From assembly GCA_017399685.1 (NCBI GenBank), contig JAFQBM010000004.1, forward strand, positions 1 through 64,000: 64,000 bases of DNA. The letters run 5' to 3'. The position numbers and the translations under genes were made by a program. The notes under the pieces were generated by a model. It did no database searches, was not told the origin of the DNA, and saw nothing but the letters and a program-made list of their open reading frames with translations. This stretch comes from Lachnospiraceae bacterium (lineage in GTDB: Bacteria > Bacillota > Clostridia > Lachnospirales > Lachnospiraceae). Positions 1 through 8,764 of this stretch are shown in pieces; positions within the stretch are counted from its first letter, which is position 1, and every line of letters starts with the position of its first letter.

Positions 1-528
1 ATGGAAACATATCAGACAGGTGTAATCGCAACCATTGGTGCAGTAGCAACATTGGCATGTCTGGAAGAAGCTGATGTTTCACTATTTGCCATAAACGACG
101 AATTCCATCAGACAATCATAGAAGCCATACCGGCACCAGGACCAGTGATAGAAACACTTCCGGGATATGGAGAAGCAGGAATTGGAATATGGGTAACTCC
201 GATTCCAGACCAGAAAACATTAAGAGATTATGTGTTGCTAAAGAAAAAGGGAAAAAGTTCTGCTAAAACCGAATCTGAAACTAAAGAAGATAACAAACAA
301 AAAACGGGAAAAGAAACAGATGAGGTAGCTAAGAAACTTGGATATAGAAAAATAAACGAAAAATCACATGGACAGCCAATTTATAAGAAAGGAAATAGAT
401 TTATAACACCAGATGTAGATTCTCATAATGGAGGCTATTGGAAGATGGCTGATTCAATTAAAAATTTAGCTAGAAAAGCAACCAGAATGGGAACATATGA
501 TATCGACTTAAATAGAATAGGAGATTAG
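1..528 (+). CDS. Rhs-family polymorphic toxin, C-terminal toxin tip (5' truncated by window edge)
   Basis: The reading frame is open from base 1, so the first ATG is probably internal and the Rhs core lies to the left of the window. Residues about 10-75 form a hydrophobic, glycine/proline-rich linker, residues 80-110 are Lys/Glu-rich, and the last ~70 residues look like a small nuclease toxin domain. There I see GQPIYKKG, a DVDSH motif, RMGT and a terminal RIGD. As I remember it, the Ntox21 family of predicted RNase toxins is defined by a D-x-D-H-like motif, RxG[ST] and RxxD, and this matches. The identity rests on motif memory, not a profile search. A hypothetical gene starts 2 bp downstream, as expected for an immunity gene. 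The linker segment 31-129 recurs at 1197-1295 in displaced Rhs debris. Confidence 0.72.
   Translation: METYQTGVIATIGAVATLACLEEADVSLFAINDEFHQTIIEAIPAPGPVIETLPGYGEAGIGIWVTPIPDQKTLRDYVLLKKKGKSSAKTESETKEDNKQKTGKETDEVAKKLGYRKINEKSHGQPIYKKGNRFITPDVDSHNGGYWKMADSIKNLARKATRMGTYDIDLNRIGD
31..129 (+). repeat. 99-bp direct repeat, copy 1 (Rhs tip linker)
   Basis: This segment encodes the linker TIGAVATLACLEEADVSLFA and the residues after it. It reappears at 1197-1295 with only a few single-base differences, mostly silent. It is the kind of homology over which toxin tips are exchanged by recombination. Confidence 0.9.
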
Positions 529-530
529 AT

Positions 531-1058
531 ATGTATAAATATCGGATTACTAAATATAATCCACAATATCGTGATGATAAAGATATTTTTATGAAGAATG
601 AATGGACTTCATATACTGACATCGGGAAAATATACAATGAGCATATTTTTTTGAAAGAAGAGTATTTAAGTATTGAAGAGAAATATTGTGCAGTATATTT
701 AGATATATTAAAAAGCAATGGGGTTAGTGAGGTGGCTATTAAAGATTTAGAGTGTTATTTTTCAATTAGTGAGATAAATCAACTTTTTAAGCAAAGAGGA
801 TTAGAGTTGTCTATGGAAGATGAAAAAATAATGTGTTCATTGGCGAATGATAAAAAAATTAAAGTAAATGATTTGCAGGAATACATAAAATTGATTTTAA
901 GGGAATGTTTTTGGTGTAGATTTGAGGATGAGGTTTCATCTATACAAATCGAGTTTGGATACGATTATTATTCATATATTTTTTGTAATTGTATTAACGA
1001 ATCACTAATAAATAAGTACAAAAAAATGGAAATATTTATCGAAAAAGTTACTTTTTGA
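531..1058 (+). CDS. Probable immunity protein for the adjacent Ntox21-like toxin
   Basis: A 175-residue soluble protein starting 2 bp after the toxin stop, so the two genes are translationally coupled. It is rich in Tyr, Ile, Glu and Lys, has no signal peptide or membrane segment, and is strongly AT-rich, which is usual for immunity genes. It opens with an aromatic, charged segment (MYKYRITKYNP) and ends with an amphipathic Lys/Ile-rich tail. I do not recognise a named family. The immunity assignment is inferred from position, size and composition, since polymorphic toxins almost always carry the cognate inhibitor immediately downstream. A second non-cognate or orphan immunity gene is also possible because toxin debris follows. 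Confidence 0.6.
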   Translation: MYKYRITKYNPQYRDDKDIFMKNEWTSYTDIGKIYNEHIFLKEEYLSIEEKYCAVYLDILKSNGVSEVAIKDLECYFSISEINQLFKQRGLELSMEDEKIMCSLANDKKIKVNDLQEYIKLILRECFWCRFEDEVSSIQIEFGYDYYSYIFCNCINESLINKYKKMEIFIEKVTF

Positions 1059-1106
1059 AATATGTACAACTAATTTTGTAAAGTATTTGTAATATTTGAT
1101 GGTGTT

Positions 1107-1319
1107 ATGGGAAACGGATTATACTATCTAAGAGCAAGATACCCAATCCATTCACAGGAACCTTCACCAAGAAAGATACCTACGAAGGAGAACTTAACCA
1201 TTGGTGCAGTAGCAACATTAGCATGTCTGGAAGAAGCAGATGTTTCACTATTTGCCATAAACGAAGAATTCCACCAGACAATCATAGAAGCCATATTTGT
1301 TATAATAGTCAAGAGGTGA
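1107..1319 (+). pseudogene. Rhs core-end remnant fused to a tip linker (orphan tip debris)
   Basis: The 70-codon frame opens with GNGLYYLRARY, the hallmark of the end of an Rhs core. The following bases, read in another frame, give TGTFTKKDTYEGELN, the next part of the same hallmark, so a small deletion has shifted the frame. The original frame then resumes with the linker repeat TIGAVATLACLEEADVSLFA and stops after a few unrelated codons. It lacks a toxin domain and is unlikely to make a functional product. It is best read as a leftover acceptor or donor of tip exchange. Confidence 0.8.
1197..1295 (+). repeat. 99-bp direct repeat, copy 2 (displaced Rhs tip linker)
   Basis: Near-identical copy of 31-129. 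After this copy the sequence diverges at once into a few codons and a stop, so no toxin domain follows. The two copies bracket the current toxin domain and its probable immunity gene. Confidence 0.9.
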
Positions 1320-1398
1320 TTTAATTTTAATTTGGTTGTATATTTGAATATTTGATTTTCTAAATCATTAAAAATCTCTCTCTTTTCTATCTGTTAAA

Positions 1399-1685
1399 TA
1401 GATGGTGCTGGGATACATATAGCAAGTTACAAAGCGGAGAATCAACCGTGGTAACAGACACCTACACTTACAATGCTTATGGAAACATCCTAAAAAACCG
1501 TAAATGCCATGGGAAATGTAACTACCAGCACCTACGACGAAAACAAAAAGAAGTAGCTTAAAACAAAGAAAAATAAATGCATATGGATTGCAGTAGTGGG
1601 TGTCAAAAAAACACCGCACTCCATTTTACTGACAGCTACTCCTACGATGCATATGGAAAACTTCTGGAAAAGAAGGAAACACGAA
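1399..1685 (+). pseudogene. Rhs YD-repeat debris
   Basis: This gene-free stretch still encodes two YD-repeat fragments: DTYTYNAYGNILKN from about 1457 and TDSYSYDAYGKLLEKKE from about 1628. They lie in broken frames with stops between them. These are the diagnostic repeats of Rhs/YD proteins, so this is decayed core sequence, probably left after duplication and deletion at the 3' end of the rhs locus. No other gene is visible between 1320 and 1709. Confidence 0.8.
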
Positions 1686-1709
1686 AAACGACTTCCTCTT
1701 ATAAAAGAA

Positions 1710-3113
1710 TTACTTATATTCCTCTTTCTTTGCTAAAGTTCTCCTAATATCCGCATACTGAAGTATACTATGCAAAAAAGACGAACTTAACATTCCTATA
1801 AAATAAGCATTCAACCCATATTCAGGTACAAAAATAAGTATAATAAAAGTACGCAGACCGATGGAAAGCAGATGGTATAAAAAAGAAGAAGTCATACGGT
1901 TTAGCCCGTTTAAAATACTTCCCATAGTAGATGACAGGTATAAAAATGGACATAAAAGGGATAATCTGCGAATCATATTTCCGGCATCCGAGCTGTGAAA
2001 TACAAATTCTCCAAGAAAAGGTCCGGTAAGATAAAAAAATCCGGTACAAAAAATACCTAAAAGCAAGCAGCTAAAAGTACAATATCGTGTTAATTTTTGA
2101 AGTCTCTTGGATTTTTCCAAAGAGGCTTCTTTTGATACGACAGGAAGTAAGATTAAAGCAAGAGAATTTGTGATGGTAGCTGGAAACTGTAAAAATGGCA
2201 AAGCCATTCCGGTTAAATGTCCATATTCTTCCATTGCAATCTGTAAATCCTGATAATAAAGCAATAACATTTTTGGAATCAAGATAGCTTCTATGCTGGC
2301 AAACAGAGTGATGAAGAATTTATTTGCAGTAATAGGAATGGACTGATGAATGAAAGTCCTAAATCCAAACTCTTTTTCAAACTCTTTTTTTATGCCAGAA
2401 GTCGTATTTGTAACAATCACTTTTTGGGGATGTATATTAGTGGAAGTTATGCAGGATGAATTAAGGTTATTTTTCTTTTTGTCCCTTAAAAAGTAAAAAT
2501 AAGAAAACAGAAAGGAAGTATACTCACCCATAACAAGCCCATAAACCGCCAGTAAAGCATCGTGGGAGATGGATGGAATGCAGTAAGCGAATAAAAAAAT
2601 ACATCCTACTCGGAAAATCTGTTCTAATAATTGAGAACTGGCATGGACACCGGATTTCTCCATTCCTAAAAAATATGCCAGAATGCAGCCCTTTAATGCT
2701 ACAGGAAAAAAAGAAAAAGCTAAAACTTTTAAACTCTTAGAAAGCATACTTGCACCAAGAATATAGGTACAAATGAAATCAGCGCCAAAGAACACGATAA
2801 AAAAAGCAAAAAGAGAAAGCAGAAAAGTTAGAACAGCAGCTTTTTTTAACAATCTTTCTGCATCCTTTTGTTCTCCTTTTGCAAGGATTCCGGCAGTCAA
2901 TTTTGTCAAAGAAGTGGTGATTCCGTAGGTTGTCAGACTGTAAACAACCATATAGATAGGCGTAATCATTTGATAAATTCCTAATTCTTTCGCACCGATT
3001 AACTGTGATAAGAATATTCTATTAACAAAGCCGAAACATCGGGTTAAAACTCCGGCAGCTGTAAGGACTATGGTGGCGGATATTATTTTATTTTGTTTTA
3101 GAATAGATACCAT
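1710..3113 (-). CDS. SpoVB/MurJ-like polysaccharide or lipid-linked precursor flippase
   Basis: A 467-residue polytopic membrane protein of the MOP exporter superfamily, with about 12-14 hydrophobic segments. The N-terminus (TAAGVLTRCFGFVNRIFLSQLIG) is the typical SpoVB-type opening, where an amphipathic helix carrying Arg residues starts the transport core. Members flip lipid-linked cell-wall or spore-cortex precursors. The longer open frame upstream of 3113 would overlap the divergent cysteine desulfurase, so I chose the ATG at 3113, whose product begins MVSILKQNKIIS. It reads away from the nifS-like gene across a 53-bp shared upstream region. I cannot distinguish a sporulation role from a general cell-wall role. 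Confidence 0.85.
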   Translation of the reverse strand: MVSILKQNKIISATIVLTAAGVLTRCFGFVNRIFLSQLIGAKELGIYQMITPIYMVVYSLTTYGITTSLTKLTAGILAKGEQKDAERLLKKAAVLTFLLSLFAFFIVFFGADFICTYILGASMLSKSLKVLAFSFFPVALKGCILAYFLGMEKSGVHASSQLLEQIFRVGCIFLFAYCIPSISHDALLAVYGLVMGEYTSFLFSYFYFLRDKKKNNLNSSCITSTNIHPQKVIVTNTTSGIKKEFEKEFGFRTFIHQSIPITANKFFITLFASIEAILIPKMLLLYYQDLQIAMEEYGHLTGMALPFLQFPATITNSLALILLPVVSKEASLEKSKRLQKLTRYCTFSCLLLGIFCTGFFYLTGPFLGEFVFHSSDAGNMIRRLSLLCPFLYLSSTMGSILNGLNRMTSSFLYHLLSIGLRTFIILIFVPEYGLNAYFIGMLSSSFLHSILQYADIRRTLAKKEEYK

Positions 3114-3166
3114 TTTTATTGTTTCTTCACAGCTTTTTTTTAATATATGAAAGGGTAGGTAATAAT

Positions 3167-4315
3167 ATGAGTCCATATATCTATTTGGATCACGCTGCGA
3201 CAACACCAATGAAAAAAGAAGTTATGGAAGAAATGTTACCATATTTTACAGAACAGTACGCAAATCCCTCCGCTATTTATGAGTTTGCGGTAAAAAGCAA
3301 AGATGCCATGGATACAGCCAGAAAGAATATCGCTGCAACCTTAGGAGTAAAACCACAGGAAATTTATTTTACTTCAGGGGGAACAGAAAGTGATAACTGG
3401 GCCATTTTAAAAACGGCGGAAGCATTAAAAACAAAAGGAAATCACATTATAACATCAAAAATTGAACATCACGCAGTATTGCATACGTTAGGATATATGG
3501 AAAGCATAGGATATGAGGTGACATATCTGGACGTAGACAAACAGGGCAGAATTAATTTGAAAGAATTGGAAGATGCCATAAGAAAAGAAACCATATTAAT
3601 TACTATTATGACTGCGAACAATGAAATCGGAACCATACAGCCTATCAGGCAGATTGGACGTATTGCAAAAGAAAGGGGAGTTTTGTTTCATACAGATGGC
3701 GTGCAGGCATATGGCCACATTCCTATTTTTCTTCCTGAATATTCTGTAGATTTATTTAGTGCCAGTGGACATAAATTCTATGGACCAAAGGGAATTGGTT
3801 TTTTATATGTGAAAGAAAATACACCTATCAGCAGTCTGCTAAAGGGAGGTGGACAGGAAAGAAAATTAAGGGCAGGAACAGAAAATGTAGCATCCATTGT
3901 AGGAATGGGAAAAGCAGCAAAGCTTGTACATCAGAGACTTGGATATGAAAGAATGCGGGAAACGAATTTGAGAAATTATTTTATGAATCGCATTTTAAGG
4001 GAAATTAATGATGTAAAAATAAACGGCAGTTTGAAAAACCGGTTGTGTAATAATATTAATCTTACCTTTTCTGGTGTAGAAGGAGAGGCGTTGCTTATTA
4101 TGCTGGATTCAGAAGATATTTGTGTTGCAACGGGTTCTGCATGTAATTCTAAGGAGTCAACTCCATCTCATGTACTGTTAGCCATTGGATTAAGTGAAGA
4201 GGAGGCTTATTCTACTATCCGTATTACCATTGGGGAAACCACGCAGAAAAAAGATTTAGATCAGACCGTAGAGGCATTAAAATTATCGGTTGCAAACCTG
4301 CGTAAAAAAAGTTAA
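3167..4315 (+). CDS. Cysteine desulfurase, NifS/IscS family
   Basis: A 382-residue PLP enzyme that removes sulfur from cysteine for Fe-S cluster or thio-nucleoside assembly. Visible hallmarks are the N-terminal YLDHAATTP, the TSGGTESDN motif, EHHAV, the PLP-lysine segment SASGHKFYGPKG, RAGTENV, and the loop ATGSACNSKE holding the catalytic cysteine. The start at 3167 is chosen because it gives the canonical N-terminus and follows a GGGTAGGT-type ribosome binding site; the open frame extends 16 codons further upstream. No iscU or thiI lies next to it here, so the specific sulfur acceptor is unclear. Confidence 0.93.
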   Translation: MSPYIYLDHAATTPMKKEVMEEMLPYFTEQYANPSAIYEFAVKSKDAMDTARKNIAATLGVKPQEIYFTSGGTESDNWAILKTAEALKTKGNHIITSKIEHHAVLHTLGYMESIGYEVTYLDVDKQGRINLKELEDAIRKETILITIMTANNEIGTIQPIRQIGRIAKERGVLFHTDGVQAYGHIPIFLPEYSVDLFSASGHKFYGPKGIGFLYVKENTPISSLLKGGGQERKLRAGTENVASIVGMGKAAKLVHQRLGYERMRETNLRNYFMNRILREINDVKINGSLKNRLCNNINLTFSGVEGEALLIMLDSEDICVATGSACNSKESTPSHVLLAIGLSEEEAYSTIRITIGETTQKKDLDQTVEALKLSVANLRKKS

Positions 4316-4344
4316 ACTGAGGTTATGTTTAAAACTTTGGAATA

Positions 4345-4373
4345 TTGCCTTTTGCTGTGGAATAAAATATAAC
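4345..4373 (+). promoter_or_regulatory. Sigma-A-type promoter for the first D-Ala-D-Ala carboxypeptidase
   Basis: TTGCCT at 4345-4350 and TATAAC at 4368-4373 are separated by exactly 17 bp and lie just upstream of the gene at 4397. Prediction by consensus only. Confidence 0.5.
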
Positions 4374-4396
4374 AATATCTGCTAAGGGCATGAAGT

Positions 4397-5671
4397 ATGA
4401 AGAAAACAAGAAAACGTTTTTTTGCTATTTTTTTAATATTAACGGTTATTATGAGTCCGTGTTATACTTTCGCAGCATTCTATTCGTGGGATGAAAGTAC
4501 CTTCATGAAATGGGAAGGGGAAGTGAAGGAAGAACTTTTTGGGGAATCATTTCAAAAAACACAAAAAGATCTTACCACACAGGCTAATTTGGATATAGGT
4601 TCTCCCAGTGCTATTTTACTAGAGGCAAAAACCGGAACTGTGATATATGAAAAAAATGCAGATGAAGCAAGGAGACCGGCTTCTGTCACAAAAGTAATGA
4701 CCTTATTATTGATTTATGAAGCTTTAGACAGTGGTAAAATGAGGAAAGAAGACATTGTTACCATCAGTGAATATGCCGCTTCTATGGGTGGTTCCCAGTG
4801 TTTTTTTGAAACAGGGGAGCAACAGACAGTGGAAGATATGATAAAATGTATCGTTATTGCCAGTGGAAACGATGCAGCGGTTGCCATGGGGGAACATCTT
4901 GCAGGAAGTGAAGCTGGGTTTGTGGAGCAGATGAATCAAAGGGCAGCAGAATTAGGTATGGTAAATACCCATTTTGAAAATGCCTGTGGATTGGAGGCAG
5001 AAGGACATTTGACCAGTGCCAGAGACATTGCAATTATGTCCAGAGAGTTGACGTTAAAGCATCCGGATATTTTTAATTATTCTGGCATTTGGATGGATAC
5101 TATTATTCATAAGACAGCCAGAGGGGAAAGTGAATTTGGTCTTGCGAATACCAATAAACTTTTAAAACAATATAATGGAATGACAGGATTAAAAACAGGG
5201 TATACCTCTGTTGCCGGATATAGCATCTGTGCCACTGCCACCAGAAATGATGTAGATTTGATTGCAGTTGTCATGGGAGCTTCTACGAAAGAAATAAGAA
5301 ATTCAGATGTAACGAAACTCTTCGATTATGGGTTTGCAAAATGCAAGGTATATCAGGATGATAATAATGAGGAATCACTTTCACAGGTGGAAATTAAAAA
5401 AGGCAAAAAGAGTACAGTGGCTTTGGAACCGGTGGAACCTTTTTCTTATGTTTTAATTGATGAGAATGCAGAAAATATTAAAAAAGAAATAAAACTGGAT
5501 GACTTGAAAGCACCAGTAAAAAAAGGTCAGGTGGTAGGAAGTATTTCATATTTTAATGGAGATAAACTTATTGGAGAACTTCCTGTTAAGACAAAAGAAA
5601 CAGTAGAAAAATTAAGTTATATGGATTGTTTTTTCAGCGTTTTGAATAAATTTTTCTTAGGAAAAAAATAA
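4397..5671 (+). CDS. D-alanyl-D-alanine carboxypeptidase, DacF-like (paralogue 1)
   Basis: A serine-type (family S11) low-molecular-weight penicillin-binding protein of 424 residues that trims the terminal D-Ala from peptidoglycan pentapeptides outside the membrane. The three active-site motifs are intact: SVTK at about residues 96-99, SGN at about 156-158 and KTG at about 266-268. An N-terminal hydrophobic signal segment ends in a FAA cleavage-like site. The C-terminal ~120 residues form the beta-rich PBP5 C-terminal domain and finish in a hydrophobic/basic amphipathic tail suitable for membrane docking. Two paralogues lie in this window at 8765 and 37258. Confidence 0.92.
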   Translation: MKKTRKRFFAIFLILTVIMSPCYTFAAFYSWDESTFMKWEGEVKEELFGESFQKTQKDLTTQANLDIGSPSAILLEAKTGTVIYEKNADEARRPASVTKVMTLLLIYEALDSGKMRKEDIVTISEYAASMGGSQCFFETGEQQTVEDMIKCIVIASGNDAAVAMGEHLAGSEAGFVEQMNQRAAELGMVNTHFENACGLEAEGHLTSARDIAIMSRELTLKHPDIFNYSGIWMDTIIHKTARGESEFGLANTNKLLKQYNGMTGLKTGYTSVAGYSICATATRNDVDLIAVVMGASTKEIRNSDVTKLFDYGFAKCKVYQDDNNEESLSQVEIKKGKKSTVALEPVEPFSYVLIDENAENIKKEIKLDDLKAPVKKGQVVGSISYFNGDKLIGELPVKTKETVEKLSYMDCFFSVLNKFFLGKK

Positions 5672-5705
5672 AATTGAATGAAAGTACATATGAGAGGAGA
5701 AAAAA

Positions 5706-6626
5706 GTGAAAATTCTAACAGGAATAGCGATTTTTATTTTAATATGCTTACTTTTGGTGTTTTTAGAATCATGGAGAGAAAATCGTAAAGTAAAGGCAGT
5801 ACAGTATCATTATCCGGATTTCCCCTTACAAAATTGGAAGGGAACAAAAATTATGTTATTATCAGACTTACATAATTGTGTTTATGGCAGGAACAACGAG
5901 AAACTGCTCCGTCTGGTTCAAGGGCAGAATCCGGATATTATTTTAATTGCAGGAGATATGCTGGTAGGAAAAAAAGATGCTGATTTTGGTGATGCTGTGC
6001 ATTTTTTAAATAATCTGGCAGAAATGGACTGTCCTATTTACTATGGACACGGAAATCACGAACTTAGAACAAAGTTATATAAAGAACAATATGGGGATAT
6101 GTATGAAAGATTCCGTAAAGAGTTATCACCTAAAATTAAATTTTTAATCAATGAATCTGTTACGTTAGAAAAAGATGGAGAGTTACTAAAGATTTTTGGT
6201 TTAGATTTAGATAGAAAATATTATCAACGTTTTAAGAAGGTGCAGATGGAGGAGCAATATCTTGCTCATTTATGGGAAAAAGACCAAAAGGAAAAAAATC
6301 CGTCAGATGAAAGAAAGAAAGCAGGGTTAGAAAATGAAAAAAAGGGACTTTTTAGCATTTTAATTGCCCATAATCCTCTTTATTTTAAGGAATATGCCAA
6401 GCAACTTGAAGTAGATATGGTGGTATCCGGACATTATCATGGCTGTATGGTTCGGTTGCCAATTCTTGGAGGCGTTTTGTCGCCACAAATAGGTTTTTTT
6501 CCTAAATATGTTGCGGGAGAGTATCGGCAAGGCGACAGCATGATGTATTTAAGTGCAGGTTTGGGAAATCACAGTATAAAATTACGAATTGGAAATATAC
6601 CGGAAGTAGTGGTTGTTACATTATAG
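5706..6626 (+). CDS. Membrane-anchored metallophosphoesterase (YkuE/calcineurin-like)
   Basis: A 306-residue protein with an N-terminal transmembrane helix (about residues 3-20) followed by a calcineurin-type phosphoesterase domain. Metal-ligand motifs appear in order: SDLHN, AGDML, GHGNHE, AHNP and SGHYHG, the full two-metal set. The catalytic domain therefore probably faces outward or is membrane-tethered, as in YkuE-like enzymes. The start is the GTG at 5706, 5-6 bp after GAGGAGAAA. It follows dacF by 34 bp and is probably cotranscribed. The substrate cannot be told from sequence. The Lys/Glu-rich insert near residues 190-215 is unusual for the family. Confidence 0.85.
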   Translation: MKILTGIAIFILICLLLVFLESWRENRKVKAVQYHYPDFPLQNWKGTKIMLLSDLHNCVYGRNNEKLLRLVQGQNPDIILIAGDMLVGKKDADFGDAVHFLNNLAEMDCPIYYGHGNHELRTKLYKEQYGDMYERFRKELSPKIKFLINESVTLEKDGELLKIFGLDLDRKYYQRFKKVQMEEQYLAHLWEKDQKEKNPSDERKKAGLENEKKGLFSILIAHNPLYFKEYAKQLEVDMVVSGHYHGCMVRLPILGGVLSPQIGFFPKYVAGEYRQGDSMMYLSAGLGNHSIKLRIGNIPEVVVVTL

Positions 6627-6651
6627 CAGGCGGGAAAAATGTCAGAAATGA

Positions 6652-6680
6652 TTGTTTTTTATTTAGGAGTTTGATATACT
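6652..6680 (+). promoter_or_regulatory. Sigma-A-type promoter upstream of the M50-like gene and scpAB
   Basis: TTGTTT at 6652-6657 and TATACT at 6675-6680 with a 17-bp spacer, 42 bp before the start codon at 6722. Consensus match only. Confidence 0.45.
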
Positions 6681-6721
6681 GAACTTTATGAGAAAAGAGA
6701 AAAAGAGAAAGGAACTGTGCC

Positions 6722-7321
6722 ATGAAAGAAAAATTGCTACTGATAGCCTGTACAATGGCAGCAGCGATTTGCGTTATGGTGCTGCATGAATTTGCAAAAG
6801 CATTTGCGTTCTTTTGTACACAAAAAGATAAGAGAAAATTTTTATCTATTTTTAAGTTTCATAGATATATTGACCCTGTAGGAATGATTTTTTCCATTGC
6901 TACGTTAAGTGCATTTTCCAGACCATACGGTTACAGTATTGGAAGGAAAAAGACCAATGTTGTCGTTGGTTTTGCCGGATTTGGCTCTTTGGTGTTTATG
7001 ATATTGGGAGGAGTTTTGTTTTTTCGTAGTTATTTTGCTGGATTTATTTATGACGGAATTTATTCTCCGTTAGAAACAAGAATATTATATTATTTTACAT
7101 ATTATTTTGTGATATTAGCGATTAGTATGTTAATCATTAATTTTTTTCCGGTATCTACCTTTGATGTATCTATTTTAATTGCAGCATATTATCCGGAAAA
7201 ATATTTTGGATTAATTTATGCAGATATGCTGACAAAAGGTGTTTTGCTGGTTAGTATTTTATTAGGTTTGGTAGGAAATGCATCGGTATTTATTGCGAAT
7301 TATTTTATGAATGTAGGTTGA
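6722..7321 (+). CDS. Degenerate M50 (site-2 protease-like) membrane protein
   Basis: A 199-residue polytopic protein with about five hydrophobic segments. It keeps the layout of the small Firmicutes site-2 proteases encoded beside scpA: an early helix with an HExxx motif, a DPVGMIF segment and a following SRPYGY segment in place of the usual AKPVPVN. The zinc motif HExxH is broken: the sequence reads HEFAK, with Lys where the second His should be, so proteolysis is unlikely. Its stop overlaps the scpA start region (TTG at 7318), showing operon coupling. A non-catalytic scaffolding role, or drift after loss of function, are the alternatives. Confidence 0.6.
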   Translation: MKEKLLLIACTMAAAICVMVLHEFAKAFAFFCTQKDKRKFLSIFKFHRYIDPVGMIFSIATLSAFSRPYGYSIGRKKTNVVVGFAGFGSLVFMILGGVLFFRSYFAGFIYDGIYSPLETRILYYFTYYFVILAISMLIINFFPVSTFDVSILIAAYYPEKYFGLIYADMLTKGVLLVSILLGLVGNASVFIANYFMNVG

Positions 7322-8079
7322 AAAGTATGGATCTAGAGATAAAACTTCAGGCGTTTGAAGGGCCTTTGGAATTGTTGCTGCATTTGATTGATAAGAATAA
7401 AGTGAATATTTATGATATTCCCATTGTCACTATTACGGAGCAGTATCTGGAATATGTTTATCATATGCAGGAACAGGATTATAATGTTATGAGTGATTTT
7501 TTGGTGATGGCAGCTACTTTGATTTCCATTAAAGCAAAAATGTTGTTACCAAAAGAGGAAAAGGAAGAAGAAGAGGAAGACCCAAGGGAGGAATTAGTCC
7601 GTCGCTTGATTGAGTATAAGATGTATAAATTTGCTGCTATGGAACTTAAGGATATGGAACTGGATGGCGGCAGAAATTTTTACAAAGATGCTAACATTCC
7701 TAAGGAAGTACTGGAATATAAAGAAGAGGTGGACCCTAAGGAATTGGTGGATGGTATTACCTTGGCACGTTTAAATGAAATTTTTCAGTCTTTGATGAAA
7801 CGTCAGGTAGAAAAAGTAGACCCGATTCGAAGCAAGTTTGGAAAAATCGAGAGAGAAGAAATCAGTTTGGAAGACCGGATGGAAGAAATCCGTTGTTCCA
7901 TTCAAGGACTGAATAATATTAATTTTCGTACCCTGTTTGATAAAATTCCTACAAAACCAAGAATGATTGTAACTTTTCTGGCAATATTGGAATTGATGAA
8001 AACAGGAAAAATTGCTATCAGGCAGGATGCGATTTTTGGAGAAATCTGGATTGATTCCTTGGAAAATCAGGAATCATAA
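7318..8079 (+). CDS. scpA: Segregation and condensation protein A
   Basis: The kleisin subunit of the bacterial SMC-ScpA-ScpB condensin that compacts and segregates chromosomes. The N-terminus LQAFEGPLELLLHLIDKNK is the conserved ScpA signature that binds the SMC neck. An acidic linker (residues ~80-90) and the C-terminal winged-helix ending in DAIFGEIWI are also typical. Length (253) is normal. Translation may start at the TTG at 7318, which overlaps the upstream stop, or at the ATG at 7327; both give a conserved N-terminus and neither has a strong ribosome binding site. scpB follows after 29 bp. Confidence 0.95.
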   Translation: MKSMDLEIKLQAFEGPLELLLHLIDKNKVNIYDIPIVTITEQYLEYVYHMQEQDYNVMSDFLVMAATLISIKAKMLLPKEEKEEEEEDPREELVRRLIEYKMYKFAAMELKDMELDGGRNFYKDANIPKEVLEYKEEVDPKELVDGITLARLNEIFQSLMKRQVEKVDPIRSKFGKIEREEISLEDRMEEIRCSIQGLNNINFRTLFDKIPTKPRMIVTFLAILELMKTGKIAIRQDAIFGEIWIDSLENQES

Positions 8080-8108
8080 TATCATAGAAAGATGAGTGAC
8101 AAAAAGAT

Positions 8109-8675
8109 ATGGAACAAAATTTAAATGAAGTGAAAGCTTCGATTGAAGCCATTTTATTTGCTGTAGGTGATTGTGTAGAACTTGAAAAAATTGCATTTGC
8201 TATTGAGCATGATGTGGAGACAACGAAGAGAATATTAAAAGTAATGATGGATGAATACGAACAGGAACATAGAGGAATTATGTTGATTGAGTTGGATGGT
8301 TCTTACCAGCTTTGTACTAAGAAACAGTACTTCGATACTTTAATTAAAATCGTAAATGCACCGAAAAAAAATGTTTTAACGGATGTTTTATTAGAAACCC
8401 TTGCAATTATTGCGTACAAGCAGCCTATTACGAAAGCAGAGATTGAGGCAGTCAGGGGTGTAAAAAGTGACCATGCTGTAAATAAATTAGTAGAATATAA
8501 GTTAGTGCAGGAAGTGGGAAGATTAGAGGCATTGGGAAGACCGATTCTTTTTGGAACCACAGATGAGTTTTTGCGAAGTTTTGGAGTTTCTGGTGTGGAT
8601 GACCTGCCGTTGATTCATCCGGCACAAGTGGAAGAATTTAAACAAGAGGCAATGCAGGAATTGGATTTTGTATAA
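8109..8675 (+). CDS. scpB: Segregation and condensation protein B
   Basis: The winged-helix partner of ScpA in the SMC condensin complex. At 188 residues it is of normal length. Signature segments are IEAILFAVGD near the N-terminus, ETLAIIAYKQPITKAEIEAVRGV in the centre (first and second winged helix) and GRPILFGTTDEFLRSFG near residue 150. It is cotranscribed with scpA. Confidence 0.95.
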   Translation: MEQNLNEVKASIEAILFAVGDCVELEKIAFAIEHDVETTKRILKVMMDEYEQEHRGIMLIELDGSYQLCTKKQYFDTLIKIVNAPKKNVLTDVLLETLAIIAYKQPITKAEIEAVRGVKSDHAVNKLVEYKLVQEVGRLEALGRPILFGTTDEFLRSFGVSGVDDLPLIHPAQVEEFKQEAMQELDFV

Positions 8676-8764
8676 AAATGCTGATGGATTGAAATGTCGG
8701 TTGTTTAGATACATCAATGAAGGAAACATATTCTATCGTAATGAATATACAAGAGGAGCATGAA

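Noticed and set aside
1124-1312. Small minus-strand open frame opposite the Rhs remnant
   Set aside because: It simply mirrors the linker repeat and has no start signals.
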